Shown: positions 1-6,290, numbered from the stretch's first letter. The stretch: 7,501 nucleotides of DNA from Fimbriimonadaceae bacterium (GCA_947447315.1 CANFJD010000137.1:1-7501); one strand, 5' to 3'. Translations and numbers: made by a program. The notes: generated from the letters alone by a model not told the origin.

Positions 1-258
1 ATCGGCAAATGCCCCCGCATCGGTTACGCCCGTGATAGTCATCCAACCGGCTTCGCCGCGAATTGCTCTGGGCTCACGCCGGGTGTAGATGGGTCGGTCC
101 TCCGAATCTAGATAAAGAAAAACATCGATTTCATCACCCACATTCAGACCTTCACTTTCGTTTCGAGGAAGTAAGGTGGTGTGTTCTTCCGTTCCCAGCA
201 GCACCCCGTGCGGGATTATTTTTACCACCGTTTGCGTCGACCACTGCCCTAAACCCAT
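1..258 (-). CDS. cvfB: CvfB-family S1-like RNA-binding protein (N-terminal part; cut by left window edge)
   Basis: This open frame on the - strand starts at an ATG (256-258) and stays open for 86 codons to base 1, so the C-terminal part lies outside the window. The first ~60 residues form an S1-like beta domain. They begin MGLGQWSTQTVVKIIPHGVL, and a later stretch (NVGDEIDVFFYLDSEDRPIY, residues 39-58) is very typical of CvfB/YitL proteins. A second S1-like unit begins near residue 72 (WMTITGVTDAGAFAD). The family usually has about 280-300 residues with several S1-type domains and a C-terminal winged helix. In Staphylococcus aureus CvfB binds RNA and affects virulence-factor expression; the role here is inferred only as RNA binding in the cytoplasm. 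An in-frame GTG 12 codons upstream is possible, but the ATG fits the family's start. An AGG about 12 bases upstream is a weak ribosome site. The gene is divergent from galK with 46 bases between starts. Confidence 0.8.
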   Translation of the reverse strand, partial: MGLGQWSTQTVVKIIPHGVLLGTEEHTTLLPRNESEGLNVGDEIDVFLYLDSEDRPIYTRREPRAIRGEAGWMTITGVTDAGAFAD

Positions 259-304
259 TTGCTGAATGTACCTGCGTGGGTTGCATCGGGTATTCACGTG
301 GCGA

Positions 305-1438
305 ATGTTGATCGAACAAGTGCGAGAGGAATACCGGCGTAGATTCGGCGAGCAACCGGAGGTGATCACTCGGGCACCCGGACGGGTGAACCTGATTGGA
401 GAACATACCGACTACAGTGGTGGCTTCGTTTTTCCCATCGCGATCGACCGGATGACCTACGTCGCGGCGGGTCGCGTATCGGCGCGCTCTGTGGTCTTCT
501 CCGTAGATCGAGGCGAAGGGTCTCCATTTGATGCTGCTACCGTCGAACCGGGCGAAATGCGAAAGTGGACGAAATACGTGGCGGGGGTGGCTTGGGCAAT
601 GCGGCAGGTCGGTAAATCGCCCGGCAACCTCCGAGCCGTGGTTGGTACCGATATTCCCTTGGGTGGGGGGCTGAGCAGTAGTGCCGCGATTGAGCTTGCA
701 TTCGCGGTGGCTTGGAACGAAATGTACGATCTGGGACTCCAGCCCGAGGACATGGCCCCAATCGGTAGAGCGTGTGAGAACCAGTTTGTGGGCGCGAACA
801 CGGGCATCATGGACCAGATGGCATCCGCTCTTGGGAAAGCGGGGCAGGCAATGTTCATTGATACGCGCGATGCGATCGTCCGCTACGCACCCGTACCTGA
901 CGATTTGGCGGTCGCTATCCTGGATACCGGTGTGCGCCATTCTCATGCTGGCGGGGAGTACGGGGCCCGCCGGGCAGATGTAGAAGGAGCCGAAGCGAAA
1001 CTGGGTCGCAGCCTCCGGGATTCCAAGCTCGAGGATCTCGATCAAACGCGAGAGCCCCTCACGGTCTCGGAGTACCGCCGAGCTCACCACGTCATTAGCG
1101 AAAACGCACGATCGCTCGCCTTTGCCGAAGCCCTTGACGCCGGAGACCGGGTAGCCATGGGACGCTTAATGCGCGAAGCACACCGAAGTATGCAGATGGA
1201 CTTCGAGGCGAGCTGTCCCGAACTCGATCACATGGCCGCCGCCGCTTGGCAAACTGCCGGTGTCGTCGGGGCACGGGTAACTGGTGGAGGATTTGGCGGG
1301 GCGTGCGTTGCACTCATTCAAAAAGATGAGGTGGAAGCTGCATTGCTGTCTATCCTGGCGCAATATCGGGAAACCTCGGGCAAGGCGGGGGAAGCTATTC
1401 TCACCACCGCAAGCGATGGTGCCCAGCGAGTGAATTAG
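305..1438 (+). CDS. galK: Galactokinase
   Basis: This cytoplasmic GHMP-family kinase phosphorylates alpha-D-galactose at O1 with ATP, the entry step of the Leloir pathway. The 377 residues match the family size (E. coli 382). The galactokinase signature GRVNLIGEHTDY is at residues 26-37, with the catalytic Arg at R27. The glycine/serine ATP loop PLGGGLSSSA is at 118-127. GIMDQ (167-171) carries the catalytic Asp170, and the third GHMP motif VTGGGFGGAC is at 325-334. I chose the ATG at 305 because MLIEQVREEYRRRFG lines up with the usual short helix before the signature. A start at 266 would add 13 residues with no family counterpart and leave only 7 bases to the divergent cvfB-like start. No strong Shine-Dalgarno is visible before either start. 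No galT, galE or mutarotase gene is in the window, so partner genes must lie elsewhere. No hairpin terminator is visible after the stop. Confidence 0.95.
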   Translation: MLIEQVREEYRRRFGEQPEVITRAPGRVNLIGEHTDYSGGFVFPIAIDRMTYVAAGRVSARSVVFSVDRGEGSPFDAATVEPGEMRKWTKYVAGVAWAMRQVGKSPGNLRAVVGTDIPLGGGLSSSAAIELAFAVAWNEMYDLGLQPEDMAPIGRACENQFVGANTGIMDQMASALGKAGQAMFIDTRDAIVRYAPVPDDLAVAILDTGVRHSHAGGEYGARRADVEGAEAKLGRSLRDSKLEDLDQTREPLTVSEYRRAHHVISENARSLAFAEALDAGDRVAMGRLMREAHRSMQMDFEASCPELDHMAAAAWQTAGVVGARVTGGGFGGACVALIQKDEVEAALLSILAQYRETSGKAGEAILTTASDGAQRVN

Positions 1439-1470
1439 AAATAAAACCGGGACAAAATCGAAATTTGCCG

Positions 1471-1499
1471 TTACTTTTGGGCTACTTTGCCAGTAAAAT
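1471..1499 (+). promoter_or_regulatory. Possible promoter for the luxR-type/comF pair
   Basis: The 98-base gap after galK holds TAAAAT at 1494-1499, a fair -10 match (5 of 6 to TATAAT). The bases 17 upstream (TTACTT, 1471-1476) are a poor -35. The short element TTTGCC occurs twice nearby, at 1464-1469 and 1487-1492. Transcription from here would start around 1506 and give a leader of about 30 bases. The galK stop, the strand and the gap length make a promoter plausible, but the sequence match alone is weak. Confidence 0.25.
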
Positions 1500-1527
1500 G
1501 AACTCAGCCTGAGACTCGGGGGAGTGT

Positions 1528-1534
1528 GAGAAGG
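1528..1534 (+). promoter_or_regulatory. Ribosome binding site that bears on the luxR-type start
   Basis: GAGAAGG lies 2 bases before the GTG at 1537 and 5 bases before the in-frame TTG at 1540. The spacing suits the TTG better. A second purine run, GGAG at 1521-1524, sits 12 bases before the GTG. The two candidate starts differ by one residue, so the protein is essentially unaffected. Confidence 0.45.
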
Positions 1535-1536
1535 CG

Positions 1537-1824
1537 GTGTTGCAAGGAAATTTTGCTTTGGAAATATCGTCTAACCCAGGAGCGTCGAGTCGCATTATTC
1601 GTTTAACGAAACGTGAGGTGGAAGTACTGAACTTAATCGGTCAAGGCTTCTCGAGTAAGCACACCGCTGAACGATTGTACGTTTCAAAACGAACGGTGGA
1701 CTTTCATCTCGCCAACATCTACGAAAAGCTGAAAGTCACAAACCGGATGCAAGCGTACAATGTCGCCACCACTCTCGGCTTCATCCAAGATCCGGTTGAC
1801 GACGACGAACTTGAAGTGGGCTAG
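1537..1824 (+). CDS. Small stand-alone LuxR/GerE-type HTH transcription regulator
   Basis: The 95-residue protein is almost entirely one LuxR-type helix-turn-helix domain (about residues 23-82). It begins LTKREVEVLNLIGQGFSSKH and continues with the recognition-helix segment VSKRTVDFHLANIYEKLKVT and then NRMQA. These match the family pattern of an RE pair, TV..H..NI, a KL pair and NR..A. About 20 residues precede the domain and a short acidic tail (DPVDDDELEVG) follows. There is no receiver, autoinducer-binding or ATPase domain, so it resembles Bacillus GerE (74 residues) in architecture. It presumably binds DNA as a dimer; its signal and targets cannot be read from the sequence. A lone output domain is likely controlled by its own amount or by a partner. 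It is followed 3 bases later by comF, so the two are almost certainly cotranscribed. The start is GTG (1537) or TTG (1540). Confidence 0.85.
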   Translation: MLQGNFALEISSNPGASSRIIRLTKREVEVLNLIGQGFSSKHTAERLYVSKRTVDFHLANIYEKLKVTNRMQAYNVATTLGFIQDPVDDDELEVG

Positions 1825-1827
1825 TCC

Positions 1828-2424
1828 ATGTTGTTTCCGGCAATCTGCGCCCTTTGCGGTCGCATTGGTGAGCGGGTGATCTGTGACTACTGCCGAGGCG
1901 AACTGGGACCGTTCCGGCCGGAGTTACTTCACGGCACCGGACTGGTCGCCTACCGGGCTATTTTATTCGATTACGAGGGTCGAGCCAAACAAGCCGTACA
2001 CGCCCTAAAATACGAGCGAGTGACGGCGTTGGGACAGCCCCTTGCCAGCCTGATTTCGGAAGCGGTTGATCAATACCAACTTGAGTTTGACCTGGCAATT
2101 CCCATTCCAATTCACTATTTCCGCCGCTGCTTTCGGGGCTTTAATCAGGCTGAAATTCTGGCCGAGGGTTTGGCTCCCACCCGGGTTTCGCCAACGGCAC
2201 TGAGGCGTATCCGACACACTGCTCCGCAAGTCTCATTGTCTCGTGATCAGCGGCTCGCGAATTTGAAGAACGCATTCCTTGCACGGCCGTCAGTTACTGG
2301 GAAGCGAATTCTGCTAATCGATGACGTAGCGACGACCGGCGGAACGGCGATAGCGGCGGCGGAAGCATTGATGGCGGCGGGTGCCACCGGCGTCGGATTG
2401 GTTGCCCTTGCGGGAAATCCCTAA
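1828..2424 (+). CDS. comF: ComF-family phosphoribosyltransferase-like protein
   Basis: The 198-residue protein has the ComF/GntX layout. An N-terminal four-cysteine zinc ribbon is formed by C7, C10, C19 and C22. The conserved block AIPIPIHYFRRCFRGFNQAE follows at residues 90-109. The type I phosphoribosyltransferase PRPP loop LLIDDVATTGGT is at 162-173. ComF proteins are cytoplasmic; in Bacillus subtilis and Haemophilus they are needed for uptake or processing of single-stranded transforming DNA, and related GntX/YhgH proteins are linked to other uses. The exact reaction is not established. The length is near the lower end of the family, but every conserved block is present. The start ATG is 3 bases after the regulator's stop with no strong Shine-Dalgarno, which suggests translational coupling. 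The 3' end meets ispDF tail to tail with one base between the stops. No other competence gene is in the window, so a DNA-uptake role is inferred from the family only. Confidence 0.9.
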   Translation: MLFPAICALCGRIGERVICDYCRGELGPFRPELLHGTGLVAYRAILFDYEGRAKQAVHALKYERVTALGQPLASLISEAVDQYQLEFDLAIPIPIHYFRRCFRGFNQAEILAEGLAPTRVSPTALRRIRHTAPQVSLSRDQRLANLKNAFLARPSVTGKRILLIDDVATTGGTAIAAAEALMAAGATGVGLVALAGNP

Positions 2425-2425
2425 G

Positions 2426-3580
2426 CTACTCTGAATTTAGTCGAGACAACGTGGCGACCGCATGGCAGGCGATGCCTTCTTTTCGTCCGACAAATCCCAT
2501 TCCTTCGTTGGTGGTCGCCTTGATGCTGACGCGGTCCAGCGACACTCCCGCGGTCTCTGCAATCAGCGTGCGGATTTCCCCCGACCGCGGCATGATTTTC
2601 GGGGCTTCGGCAATCACGGCAATGTCCAAATGGACAATTTGCCAGCCTATTTGCCGCACTTGATTCACCGCGAAATCGAGGAATTTAATGCTCGGTGCGT
2701 TGTACCACCTCGGGTCAGAGGGCGGAAAGTGCCAACCAATGTCCCCTAGAGCCGCTGCCCCCAGGATCGCATCCACAACCGCGTGCAGAATCACATCGGC
2801 ATCGGAGTGACCATCTAGCCCCACGTGATCGGGAAAGACTACACCGCCAAGCCAAAGCGGCCGCTCAAGATCCCCCGAAAATCGATGGACATCGTAGCCC
2901 AGTCCGGTGCGAAACTCCGGCATAGCGAAGCTCGCGTTCTGGGTTGCCTTCGGAACTCTGGACAGGGCTACCGATTCAGCTCGCACCCAATCGGCCGCTG
3001 ACGTAATCTTGAAATTGTCATCCGACCCCGCCACGGTTGTTACCTCCATTCCGGCAGATTGAAGGACCTCCAAGTCGTCGGTCGTAGTTTTGGCGTGGTT
3101 CAACGCGTTTAAGTATTTCTCGACATCCACCAGTTGCGGCGTCTGCATTGCTAGCAACTGCTCGCGGTCAATCACGGCAAGCGACCCAGCATGGCGCACG
3201 GTGTCGGTGACGCGGGTCGCCGGTGCCACGCCATCGGCGGTGTCAAGTTTTGCCAGCACGGCATCCAGTAGCGCTGCGGTAAGGAATGGACGGGCGGCAT
3301 CGTGAATCACGGCGTGCGTTGCATCCTTTGGGAGTGCATCGAACCCCGCCCTCACGCTCGCCGGTCGCGATTCACCTCCGATTGCCGTGCGAACCTCGGC
3401 GAAACTTGCCGCATTGTGGTCACCGTGAATGACAATCACGTCGGCGATTTGCGGATGGCTAGCCAGGATATCGTAAGACCATCGCCAGACTGGCCGGTCT
3501 CCTAGAAGCTTTGTAACCTTATCTTCCCCAAACCGAGTTCCGCGACCCGCAGCTAACAATATTGCGTAGATCTGAGGCAT
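2426..3580 (-). CDS. ispDF: Bifunctional IspD-IspF, MEP isoprenoid pathway
   Basis: The 384-residue fusion covers two steps of the MEP route to IPP and DMAPP. The N-terminal domain (about 1-205) is 2-C-methyl-D-erythritol 4-phosphate cytidylyltransferase: nucleotide loop LLAAGRGTRFG (8-18, R16), K24, HDAARPF (93-99, D94), the T125-D126 region, MQTPQ (145-149) and NFKIT (189-193, K191). The C-terminal domain (about 223-384) is MECDP synthase: GYDVHRF (228-234) with metal ligands D230 and H232, GHSDADVILH (257-266) with the third ligand H266, GDIGWHFPPSDP, and a C-terminal KATTNEGMGFVGRKEGIAC. A linker of roughly 17 residues joins them. Fused IspDF is best known from alpha- and epsilonproteobacteria; the intervening step (IspE) is a separate enzyme not seen here. 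The usual PKQ at the end of the IspD loop reads TKL, a mild departure. The ATG lies 3 bases after the PIN-TRAM stop, so coupling is likely. Confidence 0.95.
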   Translation of the reverse strand: MPQIYAILLAAGRGTRFGEDKVTKLLGDRPVWRWSYDILASHPQIADVIVIHGDHNAASFAEVRTAIGGESRPASVRAGFDALPKDATHAVIHDAARPFLTAALLDAVLAKLDTADGVAPATRVTDTVRHAGSLAVIDREQLLAMQTPQLVDVEKYLNALNHAKTTTDDLEVLQSAGMEVTTVAGSDDNFKITSAADWVRAESVALSRVPKATQNASFAMPEFRTGLGYDVHRFSGDLERPLWLGGVVFPDHVGLDGHSDADVILHAVVDAILGAAALGDIGWHFPPSDPRWYNAPSIKFLDFAVNQVRQIGWQIVHLDIAVIAEAPKIMPRSGEIRTLIAETAGVSLDRVSIKATTNEGMGFVGRKEGIACHAVATLSRLNSE

Positions 3581-3583
3581 TCT

Positions 3584-4747
3584 TTACTGCCGACGGATAG
3601 GCGATCGACGCGGTAGCTGCGCCGTGGCGTCCTCCGTATTAATTTCGGCAAAGATCATCTTGCCGCGCTCCGTCTGGATGACTTGGGTGACAACCACATC
3701 AGTTTCGCGACCAATGAAGCTCTCTCCGTTCTCCACCACGATCATGGTACCGTCCGGCAAGTAGCCAATCCCCTGACCAATTTGATTCCCCTCCCGAATG
3801 ATTTTCGTCTTGATCGTCTCTTGGGGCAGGACGTTGGTTCGTAACGCCAGGGCCAAATCGTTCAGGCTGAGAACTCGCAAATGTTGCAGCGTCGCGACTT
3901 GGTTTAGGTTGTAATCGTTGGTGACAATATCGGCGCCTAAGGCATTGGCGACCCGAACAATGCGTGAATCAACCTCTTCGCTAGCATCGGGGGCGAATCG
4001 GTCGTGAGTACCGACCTCGACGTTGAACTCTGCCTGCATGCTCTTTAAGGTTTCTAGACCTTTCCGGCCGCGTGCTCGGCGAAGCGCGTCGCTGCTGTCG
4101 GCAATAAATTGAAGCTCCTCTAAAACGAATTGGGGAACGTAGAGCTGTCCGCCCAAGAATCCGCTCTTCGCCACATCATAGATCCGGCCATCAATGATGA
4201 CGTTGGTATCCAAGATCTTTATTCCGCTCCGTCGATTGCGGCCACGACCTCTATTCCACGGGAGAATGTCGGCCATCGATTGCAGCGCGTAAATACACAG
4301 CGAAACCAGGCCAATCGTCACGCCGAGCGTAATGATGATCCGAGCGATGGGATCGAACGCCAAGTTTTGGAAAACCTGGAGAATAGGCACCGCGGCGACA
4401 ATGCCAGCAAACGATCCGGCAAAAAGAGTCACTTTATCGCCAGTTTCCAGTTCCTCCCATCGGAGTCCCAACCGTTCCATCCCCTGGATAAATCGGTTGC
4501 CGACAATCGCCCCCACAAAAACTCCCAGAACCGCCAGCGGTATCGCGGAAGGGCGGACGTCAAAAGCCGTGGGGCTAGGATTCTTAAAAAAAGTCGCGGC
4601 GATCCAAATGTACGCGGCAGAGAGCACACTCGGTCCCCCCGTTGCCGTGATGGCCCCAAAAAGGGAACAGAAAACCAACAGGATAACCAGTCCGCTGGCA
4701 CTGCGGGCGCCCCACACAAATGGAGTCGATTTTCCCGATAGCCTCAT
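3584..4747 (-). CDS. YacL-like membrane-anchored PIN-TRAM domain protein
   Basis: The 387-residue protein matches the YacL architecture (B. subtilis about 366 residues). The N-terminal half has four or five hydrophobic segments, roughly 16-34, 41-55, 69-85, 106-125 and 134-155. A basic stretch (NRGRGRNRR, 165-173) follows and suggests the rest is cytoplasmic. The PIN ribonuclease-like domain runs about 175-300, with the expected acidic residues at D180 (LDTNVI), E210/E211, D260 (VDSRIV) and D278 (TND). A TRAM domain, a likely RNA-binding beta barrel, covers about 308-368 and contains GYLPDGTMIVVENGESFIG. The combination predicts membrane-tethered RNA cleavage or binding; the family's true substrate is not known to me. 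AAAGGG at 4756-4761 lies 8 bases before the ATG, a good ribosome site that fixes this start. The gene sits directly before ispDF, as yacL sits before ispD and ispF in Bacillus. Confidence 0.9.
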   Translation of the reverse strand: MRLSGKSTPFVWGARSASGLVILLVFCSLFGAITATGGPSVLSAAYIWIAATFFKNPSPTAFDVRPSAIPLAVLGVFVGAIVGNRFIQGMERLGLRWEELETGDKVTLFAGSFAGIVAAVPILQVFQNLAFDPIARIIITLGVTIGLVSLCIYALQSMADILPWNRGRGRNRRSGIKILDTNVIIDGRIYDVAKSGFLGGQLYVPQFVLEELQFIADSSDALRRARGRKGLETLKSMQAEFNVEVGTHDRFAPDASEEVDSRIVRVANALGADIVTNDYNLNQVATLQHLRVLSLNDLALALRTNVLPQETIKTKIIREGNQIGQGIGYLPDGTMIVVENGESFIGRETDVVVTQVIQTERGKMIFAEINTEDATAQLPRRSPIRRQ

Positions 4748-4755
4748 TATTTCAT

Positions 4756-4761
4756 CCCTTT
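4756..4761 (-). promoter_or_regulatory. Shine-Dalgarno of the PIN-TRAM gene
   Basis: Read on the - strand, AAAGGG stands 8 bases before the ATG at 4745-4747. It is the clearest ribosome site in the window and settles the start. It falls in the 59-base gap after the transglutaminase stop, where I see no hairpin terminator, so read-through from the upstream gene is possible. Confidence 0.6.
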
Positions 4762-4806
4762 ACTGAAGTCCCGCGCCTAAAAATTGCATGCCGTCATCCG
4801 CGAAGT

Positions 4807-6216
4807 TCATCGCATTTGACTATTAAGTACCTTAATCCGCGTACCTTCCAAGAAAGGAAACGAAAAGGCCTTGTCTACATTACCGTCGCTCAACTTTAAA
4901 TGTGCCGCACTAATCCGAAATTCTGGCAAAGTACTATCAATTCCAACCCAATTTTTGCCATCCCAGGCTTCGCTCCATGCATGATAGTAAAAGGCGCCGT
5001 CGGCAAAAACCATTCCGCCTACCAGCCGCGCAGGAATCTTCGCGCTGCGGAGCAACGTCGTGGTCAGAACTGCGTAGTCTCGGCACACGCCTTCTTTCCG
5101 GTCGAGCACCTCTTCGGCATTCCGAAGCACCCCCATTCCAGCGTTTGGCACCATCGTGGTCTGAACAAAATCATGAATAGCCCGCGCGGCGCTTAACAGC
5201 GTTGTTTTGCCCTTCGTAAGACGAGCCGCCAGTTTCTGCATCCGCGGCGCATCGCTAGCCAGAAGCAGCGACTGCTTTAGGAATCCCTCCTGACCGTTTG
5301 AGGCGATTGGATATGGCGCGTTCGACATCTCGGTTGGATGAATGTCCACTTTGTAGCCATCTTCCGTTTTCGTGACGGTTTGGTTCTCATCGCTGGGGAC
5401 CGCCTCCAACGAGCGGCCCTGGACGAGGAGTGTCACCTTGCGGGTGGATCGAGGCGCGTCGATCTCACCTTCCGGCCGAATCAAAGTGGCGCTCGCTAGA
5501 TCCACCGAAGTTCCCGCCGGTAAAGCTGCCAGCGCTTCTTGTCGACCAAGGGGGCGCATCTCAATGCCCATGCCGCTGGTTGCCTTGATGAAGTCGCCCT
5601 TGGCAGTCAGAAACACCCGGGTCGTCATTCGAGGATCCAGAATGTCCACCACGGTTGCGTTGACGGTGCCGTTGCTCGTCTCGATCGACTGTGGTTTTCC
5701 GACCACCACCTCGTTTCGTACGAATGAGACCGTCATCGGGTCAAAAACGTACACAACTTTCCGCGTTCCGACCGGGGCATGACCCGCGGTTAGCGAGGTC
5801 ATCGGGTCGTCCACAATTTCGCCCTTTGGTTTAACCAGGACCGATCGCGTCTTCTTGCCGACATTTTCAACGTCGACGACGACATCTTTGGTGCGGAACT
5901 GGGCGTCCACCGATTGATTGAGACCCGCGCTGCTGACTTTAAACTTCATGCGGACCGGCTGCGCGTTTTTTAGCCAGGTTGACCCGTCAATTCGCAACTT
6001 CAGCGGCGTCCCGAGGAGAGCCGCATCCATCACGGTTAGGCTGTCTAGCCGCGATATCCCGGGGCCCTTGGATGCGTCTGCCGCTTGAAAACTTCGGGAA
6101 TAGCCAATCCGCTGGTTCTGCATATACAGCCCGAGAAAGGTTTCTCCCGGTACGGGTTGGGCAAAAACCGGAGAAATAATCGAAAGGGTGAACAATGCAC
6201 CGGAAAGTAGTTTCAT
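4807..6216 (-). CDS. Exported transglutaminase-like domain protein
   Basis: From the ATG at 6214-6216 the protein has 469 residues and begins with a clear signal peptide, MKLLSGALFTLSIISPVFAQ, with likely cleavage after A19 (V-F-A). The first ~320 residues have an irregular beta-rich look with no family I can name; GLYMQNQRIGYSRS (29-42) opens the mature part. The C-terminal third is a transglutaminase-like cysteine-peptidase fold with a complete triad: C378 in GVCRDYAVL, H412 in YYHAWSEAW and D427 in WVGIDST. Bacterial members of this superfamily are often proteases or peptide-modifying enzymes rather than true cross-linkers; substrate and reaction are unknown here. The frame stays open to an ATG at 6358-6360, but that adds 48 basic, non-secretory residues and runs into topA, so I reject it. 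CAGG before the 6216 start is a modest ribosome site. The gene is upstream of the PIN-TRAM gene on the same strand, with a 59-base gap. Confidence 0.85.
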   Translation of the reverse strand: MKLLSGALFTLSIISPVFAQPVPGETFLGLYMQNQRIGYSRSFQAADASKGPGISRLDSLTVMDAALLGTPLKLRIDGSTWLKNAQPVRMKFKVSSAGLNQSVDAQFRTKDVVVDVENVGKKTRSVLVKPKGEIVDDPMTSLTAGHAPVGTRKVVYVFDPMTVSFVRNEVVVGKPQSIETSNGTVNATVVDILDPRMTTRVFLTAKGDFIKATSGMGIEMRPLGRQEALAALPAGTSVDLASATLIRPEGEIDAPRSTRKVTLLVQGRSLEAVPSDENQTVTKTEDGYKVDIHPTEMSNAPYPIASNGQEGFLKQSLLLASDAPRMQKLAARLTKGKTTLLSAARAIHDFVQTTMVPNAGMGVLRNAEEVLDRKEGVCRDYAVLTTTLLRSAKIPARLVGGMVFADGAFYYHAWSEAWDGKNWVGIDSTLPEFRISAAHLKLSDGNVDKAFSFPFLEGTRIKVLNSQMR

Positions 6217-6232
6217 AATGACGCGCCTGGGT

Positions 6233-6238
6233 TTTATA
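6233..6238 (-). promoter_or_regulatory. Possible -10 element of the transglutaminase gene
   Basis: On the - strand the bases read TATAAA, 16 bases before the ATG at 6216. Initiation about 7 bases downstream would leave a leader of only ~10 bases, which is short. No good -35 is seen at the normal spacing; that position falls inside the inverted repeats at 6240-6268. Confidence 0.25.
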
Positions 6239-6239
6239 C

Positions 6240-6268
6240 GCCTAAGTTTGAAGTGAGTTAGGCACTTC
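6240..6268. repeat. Two overlapping inverted repeats in the divergent control region
   Basis: GCCTAA (6240-6245) is mirrored by TTAGGC (6258-6263) across a 12-base spacer. GAAGTG (6250-6255) is mirrored by CACTTC (6263-6268) across a 7-base spacer. The two share base 6263 and interleave, so as hairpins they would compete. The place, next to the -10-like TATAAA of the transglutaminase gene and upstream of topA, suits an operator. Six-base arms at free spacing are not rare by chance in 137 bases, so the functional claim is weak. Confidence 0.35.
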
Positions 6269-6270
6269 GC

Positions 6271-6290
6271 CGAGGTAATGCGAGGAATTG
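6271..6290. repeat. Tandem 10-base direct repeat upstream of topA
   Basis: CGAGGTAATG is followed directly by CGAGGAATTG, identical at 8 of 10 positions. The period is close to one DNA helical turn, so the same face of the helix would be presented twice. It could be a regulator site or coincidence. Confidence 0.35.

Noticed and set aside
63..311. 82-codon + strand frame at the left end
   Set aside because: It is opposite the CvfB-like coding region and has no recognisable content.
152..1090. Long open frame (312 codons) on the - strand across galK
   Set aside because: It lies antisense to galK, whose family motifs are complete, and its translation is low-complexity, rich in Arg, His and Ser, with no recognisable domain. 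Its tail also overlaps the true CvfB-like frame.
1439..1536. Terminator after galK
   Set aside because: No inverted repeat followed by a T-run is present; only A/T-rich bases and a possible -10 element.
2405..2430. GGGAAATCCC as a shared terminator between comF and ispDF
   Set aside because: The possible stem is only 3-4 bp with a very small loop and no T-run on either strand.
4130..4741. 203-codon + strand frame opposite the PIN-TRAM gene
   Set aside because: It is a shadow of a gene with clear PIN and TRAM motifs and a good ribosome site on the other strand; the translation is Arg/Asn/Ser-rich noise.
6240..6268. RNA pseudoknot formed by the two interleaved inverted repeats
   Set aside because: The arms have the right order, but there is no loop left between the third and fourth arms to span the first stem, so both stems could hardly form at once. 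Competing hairpins or a DNA operator are simpler.
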